DNA from: Pseudomonas monsensis
GTDB lineage: Bacteria; Pseudomonadota; Gammaproteobacteria; Pseudomonadales; Pseudomonadaceae
Direction: 5' to 3'
NCBI RefSeq assembly: GCF_014268495.2
Contig: NZ_CP077087.1
Coordinates: 3,041,501-3,105,500 of the forward strand
DNA: 64,000 nt
Below, piece after piece: positions 17,171 to 30,039 of the stretch; the stretch's first letter is position 1, and every line of letters starts with the position of its first letter. Below the pieces are notes generated by a model, which saw only the letters and a list, made by a program, of their open reading frames with translations, was not told the DNA's origin and ran no database searches. The translations under genes were made by a program, and so were the position numbers.

Positions 17171-17284
17171 ATGAGCAATCCGACCAAGGCAAGGAAAAGC
17201 GACAGCAGCGTTGATGCGTGGGCCATTCTGTTCCTGATCATTCTGGTGGTGGGAACGGCGGTATTCTGGGTCAGTCATCAATAA
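17171..17284 (+). CDS. 37-residue single-pass membrane protein
   Basis: A very small frame: a basic, polar N-terminus (MSNPTKARKSDSSVDA) followed by one membrane span (WAILFLIILVVGTAVFWV) and SHQ. AGAGG eight bases before ATG 17171 supports translation. The N-in orientation is likely from the positive charges. Function is unknown. It stands alone between divergently read cysI and the downstream binding protein. Confidence 0.6.
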   Translation: MSNPTKARKSDSSVDAWAILFLIILVVGTAVFWVSHQ

Positions 17285-17362
17285 ACGACCCATCCGGGCC
17301 CGTTTTCGACGATTGTCGGACAAAAGGCGGGATTACGTGCCAATAGCCGGTTGATCGGTGGC

Positions 17363-17368
17363 TATAAT
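17363..17368 (+). promoter_or_regulatory. Possible -10 box before the binding-protein gene
   Basis: A perfect TATAAT lies 27 bases before ATG 17395. No convincing -35 hexamer is seen at 16-18 bases, so the call is weak. Confidence 0.35.
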
Positions 17369-17394
17369 GCGCGGCCATTTTTCCCTGGGCCCGG

Positions 17395-18474
17395 ATGTTC
17401 ATGTTGAAAATTTTCCACCTCAGCCTGCTGCTGTTAGGGGCGCTGTTCGCGACCGCTGCCAGAGCGGAATCGGTGCTGTTCCTTAATCCGGGCTCGACAC
17501 AGGAAGCCTTCTGGCTCAGCTATTCGCAATTCATGCAGGCGGCCGCCCGGGATCTGGGTATCGAGCTGCAGATTCTCTATGCCCAGCGTCAACCCGAATT
17601 GACCATCGCCCAGGCCCGGCTGGCGCTGCAAGGGCCGAATCGCCCCGACTACCTGATGTTCGTCAACGAGCAATACGTTGCCCCGCAGATTCTGCGTCTG
17701 GCGGAAAACAGCGGGGTGAAGCTGTTCATGGTTAACGCCGCGCTGACGCCCAACCAGCAAGCGCTGGTGGGGGAGCGACCCGATCGAATCGGTAGCCTGG
17801 TGCCGAACGACGAGGAGGGCGGTTACCTGATGATGAAGGAGTTGATTCGCCTGCATCCGCCGGTCGCGGCCAATGAAGAGATTGAGCTGCTGGCGTTCTC
17901 CGGTCTGAAAATCACGCCGTCGGCGCAACTGCGCGAACACGGCATGCAGCGCGCACTGGCCGAACACCCGCAAGTGCGCTTGCGGCAGATGGTCTACAGC
18001 GGCTGGATGCAGCAGCGGGCCTACGAACAGGCCCGGCAATTGTTCAGTCGTTATCCGAAGGTGTCGCTGGTGTGGTCGGCGAACGATGAAATGGCCTTCG
18101 GTGCAATGCGCGCGTTTGCCGAAACCGGGAAGACGCCGGGCAAAGACGCGCTGTTCAGCGCCGTCAACACATCACCCGCAGCCTTGCAGGCCGTGATCGA
18201 CGGGCGCCTGAGCGCGCTGGTCGGTGGGCATTTCACGCTGGGCGGGTGGGCACTGGTCGAGTTGCATGATTATCAGCAGGGCGTCGATCTGAATCAGTAC
18301 GGTGGGCGTGACCGGCAAATCCCTCTGTTGCAGCTGATCGACAAGCACCACGCCCGGCAAATGCTGGCGATGGGCAACACGCCGAACTATGGCGTGAGCT
18401 TCCGCAAACTCTCGGCCAAGGGCCGACCGTCTTCCTATCGTTACCCGTTCACTCTGCAAACCCTGATGCACTGA
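17395..18474 (+). CDS. Periplasmic ABC-type (sugar-type) substrate-binding protein
   Basis: 359 residues. The signal peptide (LKIFHLSLLLLGALFATAARA) precedes a two-lobed type 1 periplasmic-binding fold: VLFLNPGSTQEAFW, ARLALQGPNRPDYLMFVNEQ, VSLVWSANDEMAFGAMRAF and AALQAVIDGRLSALVGGHF. These are features of ribose/LuxP-like binding proteins. No permease or ATPase is adjacent, so it may feed a sensor rather than a transporter. A second in-frame ATG is at 17401; neither has a strong Shine-Dalgarno. Confidence 0.8.
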   Translation: MFMLKIFHLSLLLLGALFATAARAESVLFLNPGSTQEAFWLSYSQFMQAAARDLGIELQILYAQRQPELTIAQARLALQGPNRPDYLMFVNEQYVAPQILRLAENSGVKLFMVNAALTPNQQALVGERPDRIGSLVPNDEEGGYLMMKELIRLHPPVAANEEIELLAFSGLKITPSAQLREHGMQRALAEHPQVRLRQMVYSGWMQQRAYEQARQLFSRYPKVSLVWSANDEMAFGAMRAFAETGKTPGKDALFSAVNTSPAALQAVIDGRLSALVGGHFTLGGWALVELHDYQQGVDLNQYGGRDRQIPLLQLIDKHHARQMLAMGNTPNYGVSFRKLSAKGRPSSYRYPFTLQTLMH

Positions 18475-18480
18475 AGCCGC

Positions 18481-18699
18481 TCAGAGACCGGCGAAGTGCA
18501 GCACCAGTTTGACGATGGCGAACAGGGTCAGCGCGAACACGGCCGTGAACAGAATGCCCAGGATCACGAAATGACTGGGTTTGCCATGGGTGAAATCCCT
18601 GGCCCGGTTTTTCCCGCTCTGCACCCCGAACGCCGCGGCCATGACGCTGTGCAGCATCTGCCAGAAGGTCGGTGGTTTGTTGTCGATTGGATCGTCCAT
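18481..18699 (-). CDS. DUF2970-like small membrane protein
   Basis: 72 residues (MDDPIDNKPPTFWQMLHSVM) with the pattern of DUF2970: a TFWQMLHSVMAAAFGVQS motif, a basic stretch and one C-terminal membrane span (VILGILFTAVFALTLFAIV). GAGG six bases before ATG 18699 supports this start over the longer frame. It converges with the binding-protein gene. Function is unknown. Confidence 0.75.
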   Translation of the reverse strand: MDDPIDNKPPTFWQMLHSVMAAAFGVQSGKNRARDFTHGKPSHFVILGILFTAVFALTLFAIVKLVLHFAGL

Positions 18700-18859
18700 A
18701 TATCCCTCGTCGCGCACATTGACCTGTAGAGCATAGACAACCTGACGCGGTCCGGCAGTTTACACAGTCGGTTACCAATTTCTGTGCAAGCGATACCTAT
18801 GTACCGCAAGTGCTCGCCACTGAGATGGTCTTCTTTTCACTCCATTAAAAGGAGTGAAC

Positions 18860-21800
18860 ATGATCAGTAATTCTTCGCCTCCAGGCTTGAGCGGGCCTGC
18901 GCCGTCTGTTCCGGTGAAACCGCTCGCCACCCGCAGCCTGCACGCCGACTTTCTTGAAAAATCGATACCGCGCTGGCTGATCGACGCCTCGACGCAACGC
19001 CGTCGGGCGCTGAAGGGCAGCCACACCGTCCTGCCATCGTGGTATCGGAACGCTTCGCCCGCCCGGCGTAAGGCGCTGGACGACAGCTCAACGGCCAGTC
19101 TTATCGCGCAAAACCGCCTGGATAAAACCCTGTCCTCGTTTCAGGACATCGAGGCCTTCGCCCGGCCGCTGCTGCTCAAGGCGCTGCGCGAGCAGTATCA
19201 AGTGCAGGTGGATGTCGACAACACCCTGTTGTGCCTGCGGCGTCCACTGCAGGTGGGTATTTTGGCTATTGAGCTGTCGTCGTTCGAGGTTCTGAAACTC
19301 TCGATGCTGGACGCCGCCCTGCATAACTTCGAGGCCGACGAATGCCGACCCGGGGCCTACCATGAAACCTCCGGTTTCGTTGTGGTGGGCACTTCGCCGG
19401 ACACCTTCCATGCGGTGACCGTCAACGTGTCGGTCAGCCAGTTTCTGAGCCTGTGCCGTCACCTCGACATCGGCAAGCAATACCAGACGTACTTGCGCGG
19501 CTTCTTCCATCCGACGGATGCGGTGGCGGCAACGGCGTTCCGTCAGCAGTTCATCGCCAGCCAGAAAGCCGCGATGCGCGCGGCTGCCGAGCTGGCCCTC
19601 TTGAAAGAGGATATCGAGCCGGCGCACTACGCCATGATTGTGTCGGTCATCAACGATGAGCTGAATCCGTCGGTCGGCCATAAACCGGTCTGGTTCCGCG
19701 ATCTGGCGGTCATGGACAAAAGGCTGACCGGATGTGTGGTGTTTTCGATCTGTGAAAAGTACCGCTACAGCAATGAGTGGGTTTTTTATATCCCCCATGA
19801 CCCGGAGCATCCCTTCAAATGCTATCGCGGCGATCAGGCCACGGCGGAGTTCAAGCGCTTGCTCACAGCGAGGCACGCTGGCAACGCCACGAGCGCCGAA
19901 CCGACTGATTACCAGCGGTTCCTCAGTCAGTTCCTGCCTTACGAGGCGCGTGGGTATTATTTCAGTCAGTTCACCCGCAAGGCCGCCGACTCTCCGAGCG
20001 ATTACTGGCGTTCACCCTGGCGCACGATTCTTGATCTGGGCGCCGGTGCAGCATTCACCCGGATCAGGGAGCTACCGCCGCCGCCGGCGGCGAAACTGGA
20101 ACCGGAACCTGACCCCTACATTGCGCCGTCGATCTGGACACAGCGGCGCAGAGGCCTTTGGGAGGAAAACCAGAGCCTCTGGGAATACCTCTACACCGAA
20201 AGTAGCGCCAAGGTGCTGGCCGATGCTCGCAGCCACGCCGTGCCCAGTGCTGATGTCGATGTCAAGGCGCGCGATGCCAAACTGGCGCATCTGCTGCAAA
20301 TCGGCATGCTCGGTCTGAACATGGTGTCGATGTTCGTGCCGGTGCTGGGGGAGGTCATGATGGTGGTGATGGCCGGTCAGTTGCTGTACGAAACCCTTGA
20401 GGGCGCAGTGGAGTGGGGCGAGGGCGACCGCAGGGCGGCCAAGGATCATTTGCTCGATGTAGCTGAAAACCTGGCGCAGATTGCGGTGATGGCCGGGGTG
20501 GGTGTCGGTGTGCGCAGGTTCTCGGCAGCCAGGCCTGAACCGGTGATCGAGCAACTGCATCCGGTAACCTTGCCCAATGGCGAAACCCGCCTCTGGAAGC
20601 CGGACCTCAGCGCTTATGAGTCCAGTGTCGTGCTGGACACCAACGCTATGCCGAACGAAGCGGGGCAGTATGAGGTCGGTACGCAGACCTTCATTCGTCA
20701 GGGCGGCCGCGTGTTTGAACAGTTTTTCGATGAATCACTGGGCAAATGGCGAATCCGCCACCCGAGCGATACCACGGCCTATCAGCCGATTCTTGGCAGC
20801 AATGGCCGCGGCGCCTGGCGGCATACGCTGGAGCGCCCCCTGGAATGGGACCGTCTGACGCTGTTACGGCGCCTGGGCCACGAAACCGACGGGTTCTCCG
20901 ATGCCGAGCTGATCAGGATTGCCGACGTCAGCGGCGTCAGTGACAACGCGTTGCGCAAGATGCACGTCGATCACGCGGTGCCGCCGCCGGCGTTGACCGA
21001 CGCTCTGCGTCTGTTCAGGGCCGATGCGGGCGTCGACGAGGTCATCGAGCAACTGCGCGGAACCAGGCCGATCAACGAGAAATATCTCTACGCCTTGCCA
21101 TTGATGACTGACCTGCCCACTTGGCCGTCGGGACGGGTGCTGGAGGTGTTCGAAGGGCCGCAGTTGAGCGGCGCGTCGGTCAAATACGGTGAGCGCTGGC
21201 GGGTGCCCGGTGTCGACGCCAGGCTGGCGATTCGCTTGACGCGTTCGCAGGTCCTGGGCGGAGAACTGAACCGCCGGATTGTGGCCAGCCTCGATCAGGC
21301 TGAGCTGGGTCAGCTGTTGCGCGGACGCGGCCCGCTGGCGCCCGACGCCCGGGCGCCAGCGCTCGGTGAATTGCTGGCGGAATACGCCAGCGGCCGCCAG
21401 TCGGCGATTTTCGACAGTCTTTATGCCGGCACGCCATCCCGGGACCGGCAGGTCACACTGCTGCAGCGAACCTGTCCCGGTCTCAGCGAGTCTGCCGCTC
21501 AGGAAGTGCTCCATCATGCCGCGGCGGATGATCTCGAGCGGCTCGCGCAGACCCGTCGTGTGCCGTTGCGCATGCTGGAGGAGGCGCGCTGGTATGCGCG
21601 ACAGGGGCGGCAGACCCGGGCCTATGCGGGGCTGCGCAGCGACAATCAGGCATCGGCCGACAGTCGACGCCTGGCCTTGCAGATGTTGCAGCGGATGCCG
21701 GGCTGGCCCGACAACGTGCGCCTGGAAGTTCGCGATGGCAGTACGACCGGTGCATTGCTCGACAGCATCGGTGACGTGCCAGCCCTGCACAGGAAATTCC

Positions 21801-24800
21801 TGATCAAAAACGGCCCGCAGTTTCAGGCGTTCGATGAGCGGGGCGAGGCGCTCAACAGCCTGTCCAGGGAGGGTGACAATTTCTACGCGTCGATCCTGCA
21901 CGCGCTGCCCGATGACGCTCGCCGTAGCCTGGGCATCCCCCATGTCGGTCAAGGCGCTGACTTGCAAAGCCGTATCATCGAGCAGGCCGGGCGCAATCGT
22001 GCAGATGTCCTGCAGGCCCTGGAGCCACAGGCGAAGTTGTTCAAGCCCCCCGTGCGGGTCAATGAGACCCTGGTCGGGTATTACGCCAGTGGTCGCGGCC
22101 AGGCATTCAACCCGCCACTCACAGCGAAGGTGCGCGATGTCTATCCGGGGCTGAGCGATGCGCAGGCCAACGAATTTATACGTCAGCAATCGCAGGCAGG
22201 TCTGTCCGAAGGGCAAATCTACAGCGAGTTGTTGCGCCGTGAGCAAGAATGGGCCGCGCAGAAGGCCACGCTTGAAGCGTGGATCGGGACGCCGGAGGTG
22301 GTGCCGCGCGATCCCTTTGGTCGACCGATGCCGGAAACCGCGCAACAACGCCGCAAGAATACCGCACAAGCATTTGAAGCAAGCTGGCGTGCGGCACCGT
22401 TGGCCGCGCAAGAGCCGCGTGCTGCGCGCCTGGAGATCGACAGCGAAGACCTGTTGCCGACACTCACGGCGGATTTCAGCCACGTCCGTGAATTGTCGGT
22501 AAGCGGAAGCGGCCTGACCGATGCCAATGCCGATGGCTTTCTCGCACGATTCCAGGGCCTGGAAAAGCTCAGGATAGGCTCGCGTAGCGAGCTGTTCAGG
22601 TTCATACGTATACGTATTCAGGAATTGACCAACCTGCCACGTTCAGTCAGCAGGATGACCACGCTCAAAAGCCTGAGTTACGCGTCCCACATGAGCCTTC
22701 CTGCCGATTTTGCCCCGCGACTGGCACCACTCACGGCCCTTGAGGCGCTGGAAATAAAGATTTACGGCACAGACTCGGTGTTCCCGGAGCGCTGTCTGGC
22801 ATCGTTGGTGAATCTGAAAACCCTGACCCTCCACGCACCTCACATGACGCAGTGGCCGGTCGAAACACTCGATCTGCCCGCACTGGAACGATTTGATCTG
22901 AGCAACACGGCGATCAGCTCGATCCCTGAGGCGTTTTACACCGGGCATGAGAAGCAATGGGCGGGGTTGTCGCTGAATTGGCGAAAGGTCGCTTACGAGG
23001 ACTTCACGCGTGCCAGCGAGTACGTCAAAAGCCACGAGGCGGCACTGGGCCACTTGATGGACGTGGAGCAGATGGTGCGCAGTTACGTCCAGGGCGAACT
23101 GGAATTTCTGATGGGCATACGCGGCTACCTCGATCCGCTCCCTGAGCGACTGCTCAACCTCGACCTTGAGGCCATTCAGGCGCTGAGTGTCGAGTACGCC
23201 GAGATATTCCGGCCGTTTCATGAGCCCATCCAGTCCTCGGGATTGCGCACGGCCAGACTGCTGCCGCTTTGGAACGAAGTGCCGAATTCCAGTTTGCTCA
23301 AAGCGCTGCAGAGTACCTGGCGCAATGGCGTGAGCCAGCGGTACGGTGTGCCCGTCAAGCAGGCACTGTTCGAGCTGCCGCCGGCGGACGCTTATCTGAT
23401 CCTGCACGGTAGTCCCCGGTTCAAAACGCTGCCCGTGTTGCCCGCCGGAGCGTTTGCCCATGTGAAGACAGTGCGCTTGCGTGAACTGGATGTACCTGCC
23501 GAGCATATTCGCGGTTTCGTTCAGGCATTCAGTGAAGCGCAAAGTCTAGAAATCGCTGACACCGAACTGACCGAAGTGCCGATCTCCTCCGCAGACTTGC
23601 CGCAATTGACCCGGTTGAATCTGGCCGGCAACAGCCTCTCTGTGACGCCGGTGGTACAGCAACAGTTGAACGCTCTGACGAACATCGAAGACCTCGACCT
23701 CAGCCATAACCCATTGGGCCAGCTCGACCTGGGTGCCTTGACCCGGCTCAAGACCGTGAATCTGCGGGCCACTCGGCTCAAGGCGTGGCCAAGGGACGCA
23801 GAGAACATGGCCGGGTTGACCTGGATCGACCTGCGTGACAATGCGCTTGCACGCCTGCCGGAGCAGGTGCTTGCGCACCCGGACACGCTGATCAAAGTCA
23901 ATCTGACGGGTAATCCGTTCACGGCGGATAGCGCGTCTGACCTGACGACGGCGCTGCATCGGATTGAAACGGCGCAAGGTTTGCCTGCAGGTACGCTGCA
24001 ACGCTTTGCGCAGGAATCGGTGCCCGAGGTGTTTCCGCCGTCGGAAACCGGCTGGAGCGTGAAGCAAGGCCTGTTGCCGCTGCCCCGGCACACGTCCGCG
24101 CCTGCAGATACCGTCGGGTTCGCTGCGCGTTTGCAGGCGCTCGATCCACTGTTGAGTCCGCAACGGGCGCTGCAGCACATTGCGCACCTGCGCAATGCCG
24201 GCCTCAGTGATCTGCAGATCGAAGGCCGGCTCAATGACTGGAAGCAGACGGGTGAAACACTGGCTGTCCAGTTGAACGGCTGGCTCTATATCCGCGAGTT
24301 CCAAACGTCGAGAAGGTTTGTGTCGGCGCAAAGTCGCAGCCTGGCGGCGAAACAGATTTACCGCTGCTGGCTGGACGGGCTGATCGCGCCAACCCAAGAG
24401 AATGGGCAAGTGCTGGATCTCATGAAGGCGCAAACAGGCGATTTACCGGATTTGCCCGTGCAGTTTCCCGCGGTAACACGCCTTTTGCTCACCGGTGTAC
24501 GGATCACTGAGCAAGGCTCGAACGGGTTTTTGAGGGCATTTCCCGCCGTCGACACACTGGTGCTCGATGGTAATGACCTGGAGGCGATACCGGATGCCGT
24601 GCGAGGCATGTCGCGGCTCGAACGGCTGGAGCTCAATAGCAACCGTTTCACGGACCCGCGAACGTTGTATGAAGCGTTGCGAGGGGAGCGGTTGCGCTGG
24701 CTGGATGTGAGCAACAATCAGCTGGATACTTTCGATGTCAGTGCGTTCGGTCGCCTCGAAACCCTGAACCTGGCGTACAACGGCCTTCATGCCTGGCCCG

Positions 24801-26119
24801 TCGGCGCCCTTGAGTCAGAGTATCTGCACACTTTGGATGTGCGGGGCAATCGCCTGCAAATGATTCCGGCCGGTCTGTTCGACGGTGGTCATGAGATGCT
24901 GGCGCGCGGCACCCGCCTGGAAGAAAACAGTCAGTTGTCGCGCGACAGTCTGGAGCGCCTGCGCGATTACAGCATTGCCCACGGCGATGGCGATGTCATG
25001 GGAATTTCCCGCAATGAACTGGATCTGCGCATCGCCGCGGCTAACCGTCATCCGGACAGCTCCTCAGAGTCTGGCTCGAACTCGGATTCGGAATGGGATT
25101 CCGACAGCGAAGAAGACCTTGAGCAGGTCGACCCACAGGCCAATGTGGAGGAACTGGAGTCCATCGACAACCCGGCCACTTATGTCGCGCAGGATGCCCT
25201 TGAACCCTGGCTGGCCGATACGACTGGCACCTTGCGTGACGAGCATGCGGCACTGTGGCGGCAACTGGCCGAGGCAGACGGCTACGGACCGTTCTTTCAT
25301 CTGCTCTGGACGCTGCGCGACACCAGCGATTTCAAGCTGTCGCATGCCCATCTGAGTTTTCGCGTGTGGGAGGTGATCCGGGCCGCCGCGGAAAACAGCG
25401 AGTTGCGCGAAAAGCTGTTTGTCGATGCGCAGACCCATGCGACGTGTGCCGATGGCCGTAGCCTGTCTTTCAGCGAGATGGAAACCCGGGTGTTCATATA
25501 CAACGCCCTGCGCGATGTGCCCCGGTGGTCTTCGGATCGGCGCGGCCGGGCCTTGCTGGACCTGTCGCGGCAAATGTTTCGGCTGGAGCAGGTCGATCGC
25601 CTGGCCGAGCGCGCCGCTCTCGGTGAAGATCGAGCGGAAATTCGCCTGCAATACCGGATCGGCATGACCGCTGGCTGGCCGGATGGGCTGGAATTGCCCG
25701 GACAACCGCAACGGATGTTGTATGGCACACCCATTCATGGACAGGCACTGCTCGATGCACGTCGCACCGTGCTGGAGACCGAAGCGTCCGACGAGTTTCT
25801 GCGGAATCTGGTCTTGCGCGATTACTGGGTCCGCTACCTGGTAGAACGCAACCCTGAAACCTTCGCCACCCTTGAGCAAAATGCCACGCGACGACAGACT
25901 GAGGTCGAGGACTCGTATCCGGACTGGCAAAGCGATGCGCTGTCCAAAGAGCAGTACCAGACGGCGATGAACCTGCTGGAGATCGAACTGACCACTGCGC
26001 GCAACGAGAAACTGATCGAGTTGTCGCGTGGGGAAATCACGAGGCTGACAACCCTTGACGGGCCACCGCAGCAGGCGCGACCGGCTTCACCGCAGCCGGG
26101 CCCTTCATGGCGCCCGTGA
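18860..26119 (+). CDS. Giant LRR protein with dermonecrotic-toxin-like N-terminus and NEL E3 ubiquitin ligase domain
   Basis: 2,419 residues. The N-terminal 1-1150 resemble the large DUF6543/dermonecrotic-toxin-like region of Pseudomonas proteins, with a hydrophobic stretch at about 478-556 (MVSMFVPVLGEVMMVVMAG). Leucine-rich repeats follow in three blocks (about 1200-1300, 1580-1690, 1880-2010), e.g. LTRLNLAGNSLSVTP and LRWLDVSNNQLDTFDVS. An acidic Ser/Asp/Glu linker (about 2066-2095) leads to a C-terminal NEL domain (about 2110-2400). The predicted catalytic Cys2196 lies in ATCADGRSLSFSEME, the Cys-x-Asp motif of IpaH/SspH ligases. NEL proteins ubiquitinate host proteins after type III secretion. 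AAGGAG five bases before ATG 18860 fixes the start. No secretion genes, chaperone or hrp box are visible. Confidence 0.85.
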   Translation: MISNSSPPGLSGPAPSVPVKPLATRSLHADFLEKSIPRWLIDASTQRRRALKGSHTVLPSWYRNASPARRKALDDSSTASLIAQNRLDKTLSSFQDIEAFARPLLLKALREQYQVQVDVDNTLLCLRRPLQVGILAIELSSFEVLKLSMLDAALHNFEADECRPGAYHETSGFVVVGTSPDTFHAVTVNVSVSQFLSLCRHLDIGKQYQTYLRGFFHPTDAVAATAFRQQFIASQKAAMRAAAELALLKEDIEPAHYAMIVSVINDELNPSVGHKPVWFRDLAVMDKRLTGCVVFSICEKYRYSNEWVFYIPHDPEHPFKCYRGDQATAEFKRLLTARHAGNATSAEPTDYQRFLSQFLPYEARGYYFSQFTRKAADSPSDYWRSPWRTILDLGAGAAFTRIRELPPPPAAKLEPEPDPYIAPSIWTQRRRGLWEENQSLWEYLYTESSAKVLADARSHAVPSADVDVKARDAKLAHLLQIGMLGLNMVSMFVPVLGEVMMVVMAGQLLYETLEGAVEWGEGDRRAAKDHLLDVAENLAQIAVMAGVGVGVRRFSAARPEPVIEQLHPVTLPNGETRLWKPDLSAYESSVVLDTNAMPNEAGQYEVGTQTFIRQGGRVFEQFFDESLGKWRIRHPSDTTAYQPILGSNGRGAWRHTLERPLEWDRLTLLRRLGHETDGFSDAELIRIADVSGVSDNALRKMHVDHAVPPPALTDALRLFRADAGVDEVIEQLRGTRPINEKYLYALPLMTDLPTWPSGRVLEVFEGPQLSGASVKYGERWRVPGVDARLAIRLTRSQVLGGELNRRIVASLDQAELGQLLRGRGPLAPDARAPALGELLAEYASGRQSAIFDSLYAGTPSRDRQVTLLQRTCPGLSESAAQEVLHHAAADDLERLAQTRRVPLRMLEEARWYARQGRQTRAYAGLRSDNQASADSRRLALQMLQRMPGWPDNVRLEVRDGSTTGALLDSIGDVPALHRKFLIKNGPQFQAFDERGEALNSLSREGDNFYASILHALPDDARRSLGIPHVGQGADLQSRIIEQAGRNRADVLQALEPQAKLFKPPVRVNETLVGYYASGRGQAFNPPLTAKVRDVYPGLSDAQANEFIRQQSQAGLSEGQIYSELLRREQEWAAQKATLEAWIGTPEVVPRDPFGRPMPETAQQRRKNTAQAFEASWRAAPLAAQEPRAARLEIDSEDLLPTLTADFSHVRELSVSGSGLTDANADGFLARFQGLEKLRIGSRSELFRFIRIRIQELTNLPRSVSRMTTLKSLSYASHMSLPADFAPRLAPLTALEALEIKIYGTDSVFPERCLASLVNLKTLTLHAPHMTQWPVETLDLPALERFDLSNTAISSIPEAFYTGHEKQWAGLSLNWRKVAYEDFTRASEYVKSHEAALGHLMDVEQMVRSYVQGELEFLMGIRGYLDPLPERLLNLDLEAIQALSVEYAEIFRPFHEPIQSSGLRTARLLPLWNEVPNSSLLKALQSTWRNGVSQRYGVPVKQALFELPPADAYLILHGSPRFKTLPVLPAGAFAHVKTVRLRELDVPAEHIRGFVQAFSEAQSLEIADTELTEVPISSADLPQLTRLNLAGNSLSVTPVVQQQLNALTNIEDLDLSHNPLGQLDLGALTRLKTVNLRATRLKAWPRDAENMAGLTWIDLRDNALARLPEQVLAHPDTLIKVNLTGNPFTADSASDLTTALHRIETAQGLPAGTLQRFAQESVPEVFPPSETGWSVKQGLLPLPRHTSAPADTVGFAARLQALDPLLSPQRALQHIAHLRNAGLSDLQIEGRLNDWKQTGETLAVQLNGWLYIREFQTSRRFVSAQSRSLAAKQIYRCWLDGLIAPTQENGQVLDLMKAQTGDLPDLPVQFPAVTRLLLTGVRITEQGSNGFLRAFPAVDTLVLDGNDLEAIPDAVRGMSRLERLELNSNRFTDPRTLYEALRGERLRWLDVSNNQLDTFDVSAFGRLETLNLAYNGLHAWPVGALESEYLHTLDVRGNRLQMIPAGLFDGGHEMLARGTRLEENSQLSRDSLERLRDYSIAHGDGDVMGISRNELDLRIAAANRHPDSSSESGSNSDSEWDSDSEEDLEQVDPQANVEELESIDNPATYVAQDALEPWLADTTGTLRDEHAALWRQLAEADGYGPFFHLLWTLRDTSDFKLSHAHLSFRVWEVIRAAAENSELREKLFVDAQTHATCADGRSLSFSEMETRVFIYNALRDVPRWSSDRRGRALLDLSRQMFRLEQVDRLAERAALGEDRAEIRLQYRIGMTAGWPDGLELPGQPQRMLYGTPIHGQALLDARRTVLETEASDEFLRNLVLRDYWVRYLVERNPETFATLEQNATRRQTEVEDSYPDWQSDALSKEQYQTAMNLLEIELTTARNEKLIELSRGEITRLTTLDGPPQQARPASPQPGPSWRP

Positions 26120-26173
26120 ACTGAGTGACCGGCAGGGCATGGGCGGCAACAGGCGTCCATGCCCTGGCAAGTC

Positions 26174-29884
<3,711 letters not shown>

Positions 29885-30039
29885 TGGGACTACTCGAAAA
29901 GACCATGACGAAGGGCCGGGATCATAACAAACCTGTGCGGTTTTGGAGCATGTGACGGTTTTGCATGAATATCGCTCATGTTGGTGCGGGCGTCATCCTG
30001 TAGAATCGCGACGTTTTTTTCAGGATCGGGATCAAGGGC

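Noticed and set aside
18718..18859. hrp box (type III regulon promoter) before the giant NEL protein
   Set aside because: No GGAACC with a correctly spaced CCAC motif is present in the leader.
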